From contig JADFZK010000005.1 in NCBI GenBank assembly GCA_015232565.1, positions 1 to 46,831 of the forward strand: DNA of 46,831 nucleotides, written 5' to 3'. Source of the stretch: Candidatus Omnitrophota bacterium. GTDB lineage: Bacteria > Omnitrophota > Gorgyraeia > Zapsychrales > Fredricksoniimonadaceae. The notes beneath the pieces were generated by a model that saw only the letters and a program-made list of their open reading frames with translations, was not told where the DNA came from and searched no databases. Positions 21,780 through 31,378 of this stretch are shown here, one piece after another. The position numbers were made by a program, and so were the translations under genes. Every line of letters begins with the position of its first letter. The stretch's first letter is position 1.

Positions 21780-23084
21780 ATGATAATGCGCGCTTTGATC
21801 GTTTTGTTCATCCTGGCCGGGCTCGGCGGCTGTTCTACCCGGGTGGAACAGAAACAGGAAGAATCCATTGTTATTTTATGGGCCAAATGGGCGCCCTCGG
21901 ATTATCTGCAGAAACTTTCCGAGGATTTTACCAGGGAGACCGGCATCAAGGTCTCGGTCGTTCAGGTTTCGTGGGACAAGTTCTATTCGGCTTTTTTCGA
22001 CCACTCCCAGGAATACGATATGGTGGGCGGCGATTCCCAGTGGCTTGGGCGCGGCGCGACGGATGGCTATTATGTGGACCTGACCAAATGGATCCTGGAT
22101 AACAATGTAAATAACCGGATGACCGAAGCTTCAGTTATAGGTTACGCCGAGTATCCTAAAGGCGTGCAAAGATATTGGGCTATTCCTTTGATGGGGGATG
22201 CCATGGGGTTTGCCTATCGCAAAGACCTTTTTGAGGATCCGGCGGAAAAGAACGCGTTCCTGGAGCAGTTTGGTTATCCGCTGGCGGTGCCCAAAACCTG
22301 GCAGGAACTTAAGGACATTGCCACGTTTTTTTATCGTCCGGAGACAGGGTTTTATGGCGCCAATATCTGGGCTGCGGAAACTTATGACGGTACGACCATG
22401 GGCGTGGAATCTTTTATCTGGGCCTGGGGTGCGGACCTGGGTGATCAGAAAACCTATAAAGTAAAAGGTGTCCTGGATGTTCCGGCCAGTGCGGAAGCCC
22501 TGGAGTTCTACAAGAAACTGCATGCTTTAGGTGCTCCGGAGTGGAAACACGCCTATCTGGAGACTAATCAGGCTTTCCTTAAAGGCAAGGCGGCTATGGT
22601 CATGAGTTATTTTGCGTTCTTTCCCGATCTGCTGGATCCGGCCAAGAACCCTTATGCCGCGGCGACCGGGTTCTTTGCTAATCCGGCGGGGCCCAAGGGG
22701 CGCTTTTCTTCGCTGGGCGGCCAGGGGCTGTCGGTGGTAAGTTCTTCAAAGAAGAAAGACAAGGTTTTCCGGTTCCTGGAGTGGTTCGTGCGCCCTGGGG
22801 TCCAGCAGAAATGGGCGCGCCTGGGGGGCTATTCGTGCGACAAGTTTGTAATTAATTCGGAAGAGTTCCTGAATGCTACCCCTTATAACCGTCCTTTGCG
22901 TGATTCCATGGAGATGCTTAAAGATTTCTGGACGGTGCCGGAGTATGCCGGTTTGCTGGAGATCTCGCAGAAATACTGGAGCCAGTATCTTTTCACGGAT
23001 TCTATTACCGCCCAGGACGCGATGTCCAATGTGGCGCGCGAATGGGAAGAGCTTTTTGAAGCGGCCGGGTATTATAAGGAATGA
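21780..23084 (+). CDS. Extracellular solute-binding lipoprotein, family 1 (sugar-type)
   Basis: 434 residues. A lipoprotein signal ends in LGGC at about residue 19. The mature protein has the cluster B (MalE/UgpB-like) binding-protein layout: an N-terminal lobe with FTRETGIKVSVVQVSW, a SQWLGRGATDGYYVDLT segment, then WAWGADLGD and the late SLGGQGLSVVSSSKKKD stretch with a C-terminal helix bundle. Such proteins usually deliver sugars to an ABC permease, but none is encoded next to it. Instead a Cache-domain histidine kinase begins 21 bases later, which suggests it may present a ligand to that sensor. The ATG at 21780 follows GAAAGGG. Confidence 0.88.
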   Translation: MIMRALIVLFILAGLGGCSTRVEQKQEESIVILWAKWAPSDYLQKLSEDFTRETGIKVSVVQVSWDKFYSAFFDHSQEYDMVGGDSQWLGRGATDGYYVDLTKWILDNNVNNRMTEASVIGYAEYPKGVQRYWAIPLMGDAMGFAYRKDLFEDPAEKNAFLEQFGYPLAVPKTWQELKDIATFFYRPETGFYGANIWAAETYDGTTMGVESFIWAWGADLGDQKTYKVKGVLDVPASAEALEFYKKLHALGAPEWKHAYLETNQAFLKGKAAMVMSYFAFFPDLLDPAKNPYAAATGFFANPAGPKGRFSSLGGQGLSVVSSSKKKDKVFRFLEWFVRPGVQQKWARLGGYSCDKFVINSEEFLNATPYNRPLRDSMEMLKDFWTVPEYAGLLEISQKYWSQYLFTDSITAQDAMSNVAREWEELFEAAGYYKE

Positions 23085-23105
23085 TAGCGGGAACGGAATG
23101 ATATT

Positions 23106-25214
23106 ATGGCTAGAATGTTCTTAAGCATAAAATGGAAATTCCTGATGGTCGGCATCGTTTTGGTATTCCTGCCGACTTTTATTTTAGGGCTGGTGATCTA
23201 TCGCACTTACCGCCAGGAGGCGGCGGACACCATCCGCCGTGACCTGCGGCTGATCGCGGCTGGTTGGTATACTGCCGCAGATATCTACTATCAGGAAGTT
23301 CAGCGCATCCTTAAGCGCGAAGAATACCTGGTGGAGAAACGCCTGGGTTCAATCGCTCTCGACGTCAAGAAGATGGTGGCGCTGGAAGCCGCGGCGCATT
23401 CTTCGGCGAGTGAAGCGAGATTGCTGGATCAGGTTTCCCGGATCAAGGTGGGCCGCAGTGGTTATGTATTTATTATTGACGGTCAGGACCGTTTCGTCTT
23501 GTCTGGCGGGCGGAAGGATGATGGTCAAAAGGTGGCGGATACATCTCCCGGAGCCAAGACTGCAGAGTATCTGGCCATAATCAGCTCCGCACGCCAGTTA
23601 AAGGAGGACGAATCCCGGACTTTTCATTTCGACTGGTCCGAGCCGGGAAGTGTTGATCTGCGTAAAAAGATGTCGGTGCTGGTTTATGTTCCGGAGCGGA
23701 ACTGGGTAATAGGTGTGGGTACTTATTATTCAGATTTTAAAAGTTACGATATGGAGCGGATCGTCCAGGATGAGCTGAAAACACGCATGGCCAGCCAGAA
23801 GATCGGCGAACGCGGTTATGTCTGGGTGCTGAATACCGCGGGTTCATATGTGGTTTCCAAAGACCGTTTTCGCGACGGTGAGAATGTTATGGCGGCCCGG
23901 GACGCCCGCGGCCGGCTCTTTGTGCTCGATATTATCCAGCTGGCGCGCGGTCTGGGCGCCGAGGGCTATTTTGCGTATGAGTATCCCTGGAAAAACATCG
24001 GGGAGCAGCAGCCGCTCAACAAAATGGCGGCGGTCATGTACTATCCCAAGTGGGACTGGATCATTGGGGCCAGTGCTTACGAGACGGATTATTTGAAAGG
24101 TTTGGCGACCATAAAATGGCGGGTTTTTCAGATCTGTGCTTTGTTCATGGTGCTGGGGTCACTGGTGGCGTATGTGTTTGCTTTGTGGATATCGCGGCCT
24201 ATTCGTAAACTTGAAGGGGTGGCCGCCAGCGGCAACCTTAATGCGATAATCGACCGCAAGATCCTGGATTCCAACGATGAGATCGGCAGTCTGGCCCAGG
24301 CTTTTCTGTCCATGATGCGCCATTTGAACGACAAGATCAACGAGATCGAGAAGTCCCGGATGGCCTTGATCAAAAGTAACAGCGACCTGGAAAGCGCGCA
24401 CGGCCGGCTGGCGCAGTCGGAGAAACTGGCCGCGATCGGGCAGTTGGCGGCGGGCGTGGCGCACGAGGTTAATAATCCGCTGGCGTACGTGATGAGCAAT
24501 CTGGGGACGCTGGAACAGTATGTGAAGACCTATGAGGAAGTCCTGGATGGCTACGACTCGCTATGCAATCAAGAGCCCGGAGCTGAGCGCCAGACGGGAT
24601 CCTGCCTGCGGAGCGGGGCGGCGCTTAAACTGCGCGAACAATTGCGCCTGGACGAAGTGCGCCGCGATATGGCCGACCTGCTGGTGGAGCTTAATGACGG
24701 CCTGGAACGGGTAAAGCGTATCGTTATTGATCTGCGGGCTTTTGCCCGTAGTGAATCCGATGTAAAAGTGGCGGCGAACGTGCGGGATATCATTGAGAAA
24801 GTAATTACTATCGCGGGTAATGAGATCCGGAGCAAGGCCCATTTGGAGAAAGATTACGGCGACCTTCCGCCGATAAATTGCTTCCCTTACCGCCTGGGCC
24901 AGGTGTTCATGAATATAATCGTAAATGCGGCGCAGGCGGTCCCGCCGGGTGAGGGGGTTATCCGCATACGCACTTTTGTGGAAGGAGCTTCGGTGGTCGT
25001 GGAGGTCACGGACAATGGTTGCGGCATATTACCGGAGAACCGGGACCGGATCTTCGAGCCGTTCTTTACTACCAAGCCCGTGGGCCAGGGTACCGGACTG
25101 GGGTTGAGCGTGAGCTACGAGATCATCAAGAGTCATCATGGCGAGATCGCGGTTGCTTCCGAGCCGGGTAAAGGCTCGATTATAACTATCCGCCTGCCGA
25201 TCAAGGCGGGATGA
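23106..25214 (+). CDS. Membrane histidine kinase with double Cache sensor domain
   Basis: 702 residues. A first membrane span (about 12-34) is followed by a periplasmic region with two similar Cache_2 units, each marked by [17 protein letters not shown] (about 118-134) and [17 protein letters not shown] (about 236-252). A second span lies near 337-360, then HAMP, a short coiled coil, HisKA with the phospho-acceptor in [17 protein letters not shown], an inserted 50-residue stretch, and HATPase_c with N box ([13 protein letters not shown]), G1 (DNGCGI) and G2 ([11 protein letters not shown]). The subtype resembles the NtrB-like HPK4 group. The response regulator at 25288 is the likely partner. 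Confidence 0.93.
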   Translation: MARMFLSIKWKFLMVGIVLVFLPTFILGLVIYRTYRQEAADTIRRDLRLIAAGWYTAADIYYQEVQRILKREEYLVEKRLGSIALDVKKMVALEAAAHSSASEARLLDQVSRIKVGRSGYVFIIDGQDRFVLSGGRKDDGQKVADTSPGAKTAEYLAIISSARQLKEDESRTFHFDWSEPGSVDLRKKMSVLVYVPERNWVIGVGTYYSDFKSYDMERIVQDELKTRMASQKIGERGYVWVLNTAGSYVVSKDRFRDGENVMAARDARGRLFVLDIIQLARGLGAEGYFAYEYPWKNIGEQQPLNKMAAVMYYPKWDWIIGASAYETDYLKGLATIKWRVFQICALFMVLGSLVAYVFALWISRPIRKLEGVAASGNLNAIIDRKILDSNDEIGSLAQAFLSMMRHLNDKINEIEKSRMALIKSNSDLESAHGRLAQSEKLAAIGQLAAGVAHEVNNPLAYVMSNLGTLEQYVKTYEEVLDGYDSLCNQEPGAERQTGSCLRSGAALKLREQLRLDEVRRDMADLLVELNDGLERVKRIVIDLRAFARSESDVKVAANVRDIIEKVITIAGNEIRSKAHLEKDYGDLPPINCFPYRLGQVFMNIIVNAAQAVPPGEGVIRIRTFVEGASVVVEVTDNGCGILPENRDRIFEPFFTTKPVGQGTGLGLSVSYEIIKSHHGEIAVASEPGKGSIITIRLPIKAG

Positions 25215-25287
25215 TGCAAGAATAATTAAATTTAATGGTCAGCGGACCGCGAGCTTGATATATTGTACAAAAGTGAGGTTGGTGTTT

Positions 25288-25647
25288 ATGAAGAAAGTAC
25301 TTGTTATCGATGATGACCCGGTGATCGTGGCGCTTCTGGAGAAGCGACTGCAATCGGCCGGGTTTCAGATCATGGTGGCGTCCAATGGCGCGACCGGCAT
25401 GGAGCGTATGTGTGCCGAGCCGCCGGACCTGGTGATCTTCGACGTAATGATGCCGGGGCTGGACGGCTACTCTTTCCTTTCCGAGGTGCGTTCCAACGAA
25501 CAGGTCAGGGATATCCCGATGATAGTCATTACCGGCCGTGGCGAACTGGGCGATCTTTTTCGCACGGAAAGCGTGGCCGCGTTCTTCCAGAAACCATTTA
25601 ATATGGACGATCTGGTTGGTGAAGTGCGGGCGATCCTGGGGAATTAA
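25288..25647 (+). CDS. Single-domain response regulator (CheY-like receiver)
   Basis: 119 residues from the ATG at 25288, chosen for GAGGTTGG upstream and because the receiver fold begins at once (KKVLVIDDDPV). The phospho-acceptor Asp lies in IFDVMMPGLDG; the conserved Thr and Lys positions are in VITGRG and FFQKPF. There is no output domain, so it acts by protein contact or phosphotransfer. It follows the histidine kinase by about 70 bases. Confidence 0.92.
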   Translation: MKKVLVIDDDPVIVALLEKRLQSAGFQIMVASNGATGMERMCAEPPDLVIFDVMMPGLDGYSFLSEVRSNEQVRDIPMIVITGRGELGDLFRTESVAAFFQKPFNMDDLVGEVRAILGN

Positions 25648-25698
25648 CGCGCTGTAGCCGTGGTTTTTAACACTTACGGATTACGGCGTTTTTTATTC

Positions 25699-25726
25699 TT
25701 GACAAATGATACCATAGTGGTATCAT
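25699..25726 (+). promoter_or_regulatory. Promoter of the Rrf2 regulator gene
   Basis: Perfect -35 TTGACA (25699-25704) and TATCAT (25721-25726), 16-base spacer; the operator palindrome fills the spacer and the -10 box. Confidence 0.7.
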
Positions 25727-25727
25727 T
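25705..25727 (+). promoter_or_regulatory. Rrf2 operator, copy 1
   Basis: Perfect inverted repeat AATGATACCA-TAG-TGGTATCATT covering spacer and -10 of the regulator gene. A near copy precedes the ferredoxin/hcp operon, so repression by the regulator itself is likely. Confidence 0.8.
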
Positions 25728-25736
25728 CAATTTCTT

Positions 25737-26138
25737 ATGAATTTATTAACGCGCAATACAGATTACGCAGTACGGGCTTTGATCTACATGGCCGGCAAGG
25801 TTCCGGCGCGAGTGTCGGCGCGTGATATCGGGCGCGACCTTGGCCTGCCCGGGCCGTTCATGCGAAAAACTCTGCAGGTTTTGCAAAAAGCCGGATACCT
25901 GATCTCTACCAAGGGTAAAAGCGGCGGCTTTGAGCTGGCGCAAGATACAAAAAAGATCCGCCTGGTCGATCTGGTGACACTTTTTCAGGGCCCGGTTTCA
26001 ATGGGGGATTGTTTGTTCAAGAAAAAGATCTGCTCGGGGATCAAATCTTGTCCGTTACGCCGGGAGATCCTGGATATTGAGGCTCTGGTTCTGGAGCGTT
26101 TGCAGGGAGTGACGGTTGCCTCTTTAATTAAAGGGTGA
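25737..26138 (+). CDS. Rrf2-family Fe-S transcriptional regulator (NsrR/IscR-like)
   Basis: 133 residues. The N-terminal winged helix is typical of the family (LTRNTDYAVRALIYMAG, then PGPFMRKTLQVLQKAGYLIST and SGGFELA). Three cysteines, C92, C99 and C105, match the spacing that holds the Fe-S cluster in IscR and NsrR. The cluster lets the protein sense nitric oxide, oxygen or iron status. Because it lies just upstream of a ferredoxin and Hcp, and because the same operator stands before both units, sensing of nitrosative stress is the best guess. The ATG is ten bases after the operator. Confidence 0.9.
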   Translation: MNLLTRNTDYAVRALIYMAGKVPARVSARDIGRDLGLPGPFMRKTLQVLQKAGYLISTKGKSGGFELAQDTKKIRLVDLVTLFQGPVSMGDCLFKKKICSGIKSCPLRREILDIEALVLERLQGVTVASLIKG

Positions 26139-26162
26139 CCGTTTCAGTTCGGGTGGACAGCG

Positions 26163-26186
26163 CCCCGGATAAGTGTTCGGGGTTTT
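26163..26186 (+). terminator. Terminator after the Rrf2 gene
   Basis: Arms CCCCGGA (26163-26169) and TTCGGGG (26176-26182, one G-T pair), followed by TTTTCTTC. Confidence 0.65.
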
Positions 26187-26200
26187 CTTCGCAGGAATAC

Positions 26201-26219
26201 TGATACCATGCCGGTATCA
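26201..26219 (+). promoter_or_regulatory. Rrf2 operator, copy 2, before the ferredoxin/hcp operon
   Basis: TGATACCA-TGC-CGGTATCA has the same arms and 3-base centre as copy 1, with one mismatch. It lies 20 bases before the ferredoxin start codon. Confidence 0.78.
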
Positions 26220-26238
26220 TTTAACCGAGGGAGCAATA

Positions 26239-26949
26239 ATGCAACGCAGTATTGTCAAGATCGACCAGGATAAATGTAATGGTTGCGGTTTGTGTGTGCC
26301 TTCCTGCCATGAGGGGGCTATTCGAATATTAAATGGCAAAGCGCGGCTGGAGGCCGATGCTCTGTGCGATGGATTGGGTGCTTGCCTGGGAGAATGCCCA
26401 CAGGGGGCGATAACTATCGAACAGCGTGAAGCCGCGCCCTTTATTGAGGAAGTAAAGCTCAAGCCGGCCAGTGAGTTAAAGCCCTTGGCTTGCGGGTGCC
26501 CGGGCAGTATGATCCAGGACTTTCGCCAGTCAGGTGCGGTTGAGCCGATGGTTAAACCGGTGGATGTGAGTGCGGCGATGCCGACTGCTTTGTCCCAGTG
26601 GCCGGTGCAATTACGTTTGTTGAATCCCCGTGCACCATTCTTTCAGGATGCCGAGTTGGTGGTTTGCGCGGATTGTGTGCCGTTCACGTACCCGGATTTT
26701 CAGCAAAAGTTCCTGAAAGGCAGGATCCTGGCGGTGTTTTGTCCCAAGCTCGATGAAGGGCTGGAAGAATATATTGCCAAGCTGGCCGCGATATTGCAGG
26801 GCAACAATATTCGCTCGGTAACAATATTGCGGATGGAAGTGCCCTGTTGCGGTGGTACGGTAAGCATAGTTGAGGAAGCCGTGCGCCGTTCGGGCAAGGG
26901 AATGGTAATAAAAGAATTCACGATCTCCCTGAGGGGCGAGATCATTTAG
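26239..26949 (+). CDS. Ferredoxin-like 4Fe-4S protein, probable Hcp electron donor
   Basis: 236 residues from the ATG at 26239, preceded by GAGGGAG. Cluster 1 has C13, C16, C19 and C23 ([11 protein letters not shown]). The second motif reads [11 protein letters not shown], with C43, C49 and C53 but Leu in place of the second cysteine, so it may hold a 3Fe-4S or a labile cluster. The C-terminal half has further cysteine groups ([18 protein letters not shown]) that could bind another centre. It is followed by hcp after 47 bases and shares its operator, which fits an electron-transfer or maturation partner. Confidence 0.85.
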   Translation: MQRSIVKIDQDKCNGCGLCVPSCHEGAIRILNGKARLEADALCDGLGACLGECPQGAITIEQREAAPFIEEVKLKPASELKPLACGCPGSMIQDFRQSGAVEPMVKPVDVSAAMPTALSQWPVQLRLLNPRAPFFQDAELVVCADCVPFTYPDFQQKFLKGRILAVFCPKLDEGLEEYIAKLAAILQGNNIRSVTILRMEVPCCGGTVSIVEEAVRRSGKGMVIKEFTISLRGEII

Positions 26950-26996
26950 TATTTATTTGCGGGCCAGGAAAAACTGTAATAACCAGGAGGCGATCA

Positions 26997-28655
26997 ATGA
27001 GTATGTTCTGTTATCAGTGTCAAGAAGCGGCGGGCGGGACGGGTTGTAGGGTCAAGGGAGTTTGCGGCAAGACCGATGAAGTGGCTGGTTTGCAGGATCT
27101 GTTGCTCTTTGTGGTCAAGGGGATCGCGGTATGGCTGGATAAGGGACGGCAGAAAGGCCAGGCTATTGACCTTAAAGCGGGAAGATTTATGACTACGGCG
27201 ATCTTTACGACTATCACTAATGCTAACTTTGATGAAGCGGCGATAATTGCCCGTATCAAGGAGGCGTTGCAGGTGCGTGAAGATTGTAAGCTCCGGGTTT
27301 CCGGCGGGTCAGCGGGCTGTGGTTGTCAGGCGGTGCTTGCGGAATGCGCGGTCTGGACCGCGGATTCTGACGCGCAGATCCGTGCCAAAGCCGGCAGTGT
27401 GGGCGTGCTAACAACGCCGAATGAAGATATACGGTCTTTACGTGAACTGATTGTTTATGGTTTGAAAGGCGTGGCGGCTTATGCTAACCATGCCGCAGAC
27501 CTGGGCGCAGAGGATCCGGCGATCTACGGCCAGATGGTCGACGCGCTGGTGGCGACGGTTAAAGACCTGGGAGTCGACGAGCTGGTAGCGATGGTAATGA
27601 AGACCGGAGGTAACGCGGTGGCGGCACTGGCGCTTCTGGACAAGGCCAATACCGGGCGGTATGGCGATCCGGAGATCACCAAAGTTAATCTGGGGGTGCG
27701 GAAGAATCCCGGAATTCTCGTCTCCGGCCACGATTTGCGTGACCTGGAGGATCTGCTGGAAGAAACCAAAGGTACCGGTGTTGATGTCTACACGCACAGT
27801 GAAATGTTGCCGGCACATTATTATCCGAAGTTCAAGAAGTACGACAACTTCGTCGGGAATTATGGCAGTTCCTGGTGGCATCAGGGTGCGGACTTCGAGT
27901 CTTTCAACGGGCCTATATTAATGACGACCAATTGCATTATTCCGGTCAAGGGCGCGTACTTAAACCGCTTGTTCACAACCGGTGCGGCCGGATATCCGGG
28001 GGCCGGGCATATAGGCGAGCGTCCGGCGGACGGGCGCAAGGATTTCTCGGCGGTAATAAAGCTGGCCAGGTCTTGTCCGGCGCCGAAAGAGATCGAGACC
28101 GGTGAGCTGGTGGGTGGTTTTGCTCATAATCAGGTGCTGGCGCTGGCCGATAAAGTGGTGGCGGCGGTTAAAAGCGGAGCGATCAAGCGTTTTATTGTTA
28201 TGGCTGGTTGTGATGGACGTAATAAAGACCGCCAGTATTTCACCGATGTGGCGGCCGCACTGCCCAAGGACGCGGTGATCCTTACGGCGGGTTGTGCCAA
28301 GTACCGGTATAACAAACTGAAGCTGGGCGACATTAATGGTATTCCCCGCGTTCTGGATGCCGGACAGTGCAATGATTCGTACTCGCTGGCGGTTATCGCT
28401 TTGAAGCTTAAGGAAGCTTTCGGCCTGGATGATATTAATAAATTGCCGATATCTTATGATATTGCCTGGTATGAGCAAAAAGCGGTAGCGGTGCTGTTGG
28501 CTTTACTTTTCCTGGGTGTCAAGAATATCCGCCTGGGACCGACTTTACCGGCGTTCCTTTCGCCCAATGTAGCCAAGGTGCTGGTGGAGAAGTTCAATAT
28601 TAAACCGATCACAACCCCGGAAGTTGATGTTCCGGCAATGATGGCTGGCGTATAA
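26997..28655 (+). CDS. hcp: Hybrid cluster protein (hydroxylamine reductase), class I
   Basis: 552 residues. The N-terminal cysteine motif [22 protein letters not shown] is the spacing of the class I enzymes from strict anaerobes. Later ligands of the hybrid Fe-S-O cluster are in [44 protein letters not shown] and DAGQCND. Known activities are reduction of hydroxylamine in vitro and nitric oxide reduction or nitrosylase chemistry in vivo. The ATG at 26997 follows AGGAGG. Control by the Rrf2 regulator upstream is inferred from the shared operator. Confidence 0.97.
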   Translation: MSMFCYQCQEAAGGTGCRVKGVCGKTDEVAGLQDLLLFVVKGIAVWLDKGRQKGQAIDLKAGRFMTTAIFTTITNANFDEAAIIARIKEALQVREDCKLRVSGGSAGCGCQAVLAECAVWTADSDAQIRAKAGSVGVLTTPNEDIRSLRELIVYGLKGVAAYANHAADLGAEDPAIYGQMVDALVATVKDLGVDELVAMVMKTGGNAVAALALLDKANTGRYGDPEITKVNLGVRKNPGILVSGHDLRDLEDLLEETKGTGVDVYTHSEMLPAHYYPKFKKYDNFVGNYGSSWWHQGADFESFNGPILMTTNCIIPVKGAYLNRLFTTGAAGYPGAGHIGERPADGRKDFSAVIKLARSCPAPKEIETGELVGGFAHNQVLALADKVVAAVKSGAIKRFIVMAGCDGRNKDRQYFTDVAAALPKDAVILTAGCAKYRYNKLKLGDINGIPRVLDAGQCNDSYSLAVIALKLKEAFGLDDINKLPISYDIAWYEQKAVAVLLALLFLGVKNIRLGPTLPAFLSPNVAKVLVEKFNIKPITTPEVDVPAMMAGV

Positions 28656-28682
28656 GATGACGTAATCATCAGCCGAAGTTCC

Positions 28683-28710
28683 AAGGGCGGCCAGTTCGGC
28701 CGCCCTTTTG
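28683..28710 (+). terminator. Terminator of the ferredoxin/hcp operon
   Basis: Perfect 10-base arms AAGGGCGGCC (28683-28692) and GGCCGCCCTT (28698-28707), 5-base loop, then TTG. Confidence 0.85.
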
Positions 28711-28819
28711 CTTTGATTTTCTTCTTGTTTCAGTATCGTAAAGATTATAAGATGTTTACCAATATAACAATGCAGTACCGGAAGGTTTTTGTATTGGCGG
28801 ACAGGCGGGGATATTTCTT

Positions 28820-29167
28820 ATGCAGGAATCGCGAGAATGGCGTAGAATAGCAGTGGATATTAGCGCGCATGGCGAAGTGCTGGCGGCGCCGATTCGACTT
28901 TTTGCCAGTAAAGTGGTCAACGTTAATCCCGACGGGATTTGTTTCACTGCCCCCGAGGGCTTGTTACCCGGGCAGGAGGTGCGCCTGGTTATGGATTTGC
29001 CGGGAGAAGGCCGGATGGAGGCGCGTTTAAAGGTCGGCTGGGCCGGTTTTTTCGAACAAGACCAAACGTTTCGGGCTGGCGGAAAATTTGAGGCTTTGCC
29101 CGAGCGGGAGAAAGAAAAATTTCAGCGTTTTTATCATTTGAAGCTTATGTCTTTATTGGGAGGGTAG
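28820..29167 (+). CDS. PilZ-domain protein
   Basis: 115 residues. The Arg motif of cyclic-di-GMP binding appears near the start (REWRRIAVD), followed by NVNPDGICF, a weak form of the D/NxSxxG motif, and a beta-rich core with GQEVRLVMDLP. The degenerate second motif leaves actual nucleotide binding uncertain. It is followed after four bases by a response regulator and then by the first radical SAM gene, so these may be one transcript. PilZ proteins often act on pili or surface export. Confidence 0.78.
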   Translation: MQESREWRRIAVDISAHGEVLAAPIRLFASKVVNVNPDGICFTAPEGLLPGQEVRLVMDLPGEGRMEARLKVGWAGFFEQDQTFRAGGKFEALPEREKEKFQRFYHLKLMSLLGG

Positions 29168-29171
29168 TGCG

Positions 29172-29552
29172 GTGGCGGAAGAGAAGAAGATCCTGATCGT
29201 TGATGATGATCATGAGATGGCTAATGCCCTGCGCCGGGTATTGATCAATCAGAAGAAATATATCGTCGATACTGTTTACGACGGGTTAGCGGTCGAGCCG
29301 AAATACGCGGAGTTCAAGCCCGATCTGATATTGCTGGACTTGCGGATGCCGGGCATGGACGGGTTCGAAGTATGTGAGCGCCTCAGGAAAGATCCGTCGG
29401 CGAAAGATGTCAAGATCATGGTGGTTTCCGGCGCCCTGGACCTCGACTGTGTGGAGCGGTTCATGAAGGCGGGCGCTAACGATTATATTACCAAGCCTTT
29501 CCGTAATGAATCCCTGGCCTTCAAAGTGGAACGCTTGCTTAGCACAGCGTAA
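29172..29552 (+). CDS. Response regulator receiver protein
   Basis: 126 residues starting with GTG at 29172, with TTGGGAGGG just upstream inside the PilZ gene end. The receiver fold starts KKILIVDDDHE, with the phospho-acceptor Asp in LLDLRMPGMDGFEV and the conserved Lys in YITKPF. There is no output domain. No cognate kinase is adjacent. Confidence 0.92.
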   Translation: MAEEKKILIVDDDHEMANALRRVLINQKKYIVDTVYDGLAVEPKYAEFKPDLILLDLRMPGMDGFEVCERLRKDPSAKDVKIMVVSGALDLDCVERFMKAGANDYITKPFRNESLAFKVERLLSTA

Positions 29553-29595
29553 TTCTTTTATCATTAATTAGGCTTTCGGGGAGTAAGGTGGTCGG

Positions 29596-31326
29596 GTGCT
29601 TAAAAACGGCGGCGACGGACGTTTGGTGTTTAAGCTGGATATAGGCAATATCTGCAATAATCTCTGCAACAATTGTTATCAGAAGAACTCACGAATTAAA
29701 GGCGATCTTTCATTGGTGGCGGCCAAGAATATTTTGCGTAAAGCCAGAAAAGATCGGGCGTTGTTGATCTTGTCCGGCGGTGAGCCTACCGCCTGGCCAT
29801 CTTTGGCGCCAATATTGACTTATGCCCGTAAGGAACTCAATTTTCAGCATATTCAGCTGGAAACTAATGCGCGGGTGCTTTCTTATCGGCCTTATCTTGC
29901 GGCCCTGATTCGTCTGTTGCAGGATTCCCGCCCTCAGATCGAAGACCGGTTTGTTAATCTGCGGGAAGATTTTTCGTTTCGGGTCAAGATTCATTCTCAT
30001 CGGGAAGAGGTGCATGATGCCGTAAGCAAAGTGCCGGGATCGTGGCGGCAAACTATGCAGGGGCTGGATTTTTTAATTGAGGCCGGGCAGGTGGTAACTG
30101 CTAATACCGTGATCCTGCCGCAGAACTACCAGGATTTACCGGTGATCTCCGATGATCTGCATAAGCGTGGTGTTCTGGCGCAAGAGTTCAGTCAATTGCA
30201 TGGCGGTATGCCGGGATATGATGCGAAAATAGTGCGTTATCAGGTCTTGCAAAGTGTTTTTACAAAATTGCTGGCTCATCGGGATAAAAGGGTTATTTTT
30301 CTGGAGAATGTGCCTTATTGCTATTTGCAGGGGTGCGAGCAGGTAATGGCCGATAATTATTATGCCTCGGGAAAATCCCGCCGGATCCGTTATTATGCCT
30401 GGCCGGGAGTTTGGCGTAAGGATGAGTACAAAAGAGTCCAGTGTCTTCATCGCCGGTCCTGCCGTTATGAATTTGTCTGCCGGGGGGTTGATCCGTACTA
30501 TGTTAAGAAGTTCGGGTGGGATTGTATTAAACCCGCCGCTTGCAAAGAAGAGTGCAAACTGTCGGCAGATAAAAGTTCGCAGCTTTTGGGTGAGCAAGCG
30601 GCAGATGCTTTTGTGCTCTTTAGCGGAGGAGTAGATTCCAAATGTGCCGGGGCGATCTTCGCCGGGAATAATCCGGGCAAGAAAATATTCCTGCTTACCC
30701 TGGATAATAATTGTTTGTATCCCGATAGCAAGGTCATCACCAGGACTGCCCGTGATGTTTTAAAGAAATACCCGAACATCTTCGGGCATGTTTTCTGGCA
30801 GATGCCCAGGGATCTGGCGCGAAAAGAATTTATCGGCCGGATCGCCTATTGGGAAAAGATCAAAGGGTTTAATCCGGGTTGTCATTTGTGCGTAATGACG
30901 GCGCTTTGCGGGGTTATTGGGTCGATTCGTAAATTCGACAGTAAACCCAAAGACTTGATCTATGGTTTCCGTTTGGGAAGTAATTTTCCGAGGATATTTA
31001 TTCACTATTTGGAGCTATTTCTGGCGCAGTATGATTTTATTCTGCATGCTCCGGTGTTGGAATTCCGCGATAAGACCGCGGTCCTGGAACGGCTGGATAA
31101 GATGGGTTTAAGTGCAGAATCCAATCAGCCTTTGTGCCTTTTGACCGATGTGCGTTTTTCCGAAGTTAAAGGCGATGTCAACAATGCTTCCGGTTTTGAC
31201 AGTTTTAATGATGCGCAATGGGAGCGGCAGATCAAAACGGCCAAGGTTTCGGCCGAAGCTTTCTTCGAGTCTTTCTCCCGGGTGCTTCTGGAGCGTTATG
31301 GTGTGGCAAAAACCAGGGAGCTCTGA
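29596..31326 (+). CDS. Radical SAM protein fused to a PP-loop ATPase domain
   Basis: 576 residues from a GTG start after GGGGAG. The N-terminal half is a radical SAM core with C20, C24 and C27 (CNNLCNNC) and the GGE motif in LSGGEPTAWP. A cysteine-rich middle (about 250-330: CYLQGC, CLHRRSCRYEFVC, CIKPAACKEEC) could hold extra Fe-S clusters. The C-terminal half is a PP-loop adenylating domain with S343-GGVDS-S348, followed by GCHLCVMTALCG. PP-loop enzymes activate substrates with ATP, as in TtcA, QueC or ThiI. I do not recall this fusion as a characterised enzyme. It shares the HSHxxEVHDxxxxVPGSWRxT stretch with the radical SAM protein at 35946, so the two are related. Confidence 0.88.
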   Translation: MLKNGGDGRLVFKLDIGNICNNLCNNCYQKNSRIKGDLSLVAAKNILRKARKDRALLILSGGEPTAWPSLAPILTYARKELNFQHIQLETNARVLSYRPYLAALIRLLQDSRPQIEDRFVNLREDFSFRVKIHSHREEVHDAVSKVPGSWRQTMQGLDFLIEAGQVVTANTVILPQNYQDLPVISDDLHKRGVLAQEFSQLHGGMPGYDAKIVRYQVLQSVFTKLLAHRDKRVIFLENVPYCYLQGCEQVMADNYYASGKSRRIRYYAWPGVWRKDEYKRVQCLHRRSCRYEFVCRGVDPYYVKKFGWDCIKPAACKEECKLSADKSSQLLGEQAADAFVLFSGGVDSKCAGAIFAGNNPGKKIFLLTLDNNCLYPDSKVITRTARDVLKKYPNIFGHVFWQMPRDLARKEFIGRIAYWEKIKGFNPGCHLCVMTALCGVIGSIRKFDSKPKDLIYGFRLGSNFPRIFIHYLELFLAQYDFILHAPVLEFRDKTAVLERLDKMGLSAESNQPLCLLTDVRFSEVKGDVNNASGFDSFNDAQWERQIKTAKVSAEAFFESFSRVLLERYGVAKTREL

Positions 31327-31349
31327 TCCCGGAAACTATGGTTAACTAT

Positions 31350-31378
31350 TTGTTTTCTCGGTCGGAATAGTATATACT
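31350..31378 (+). promoter_or_regulatory. Candidate promoter of the main peptide-modification operon
   Basis: TTGTTT at 31350-31355 and TATACT at 31373-31378, 17-base spacer, about 55 bases before the start of the secreted cysteine-rich gene. Confidence 0.5.
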
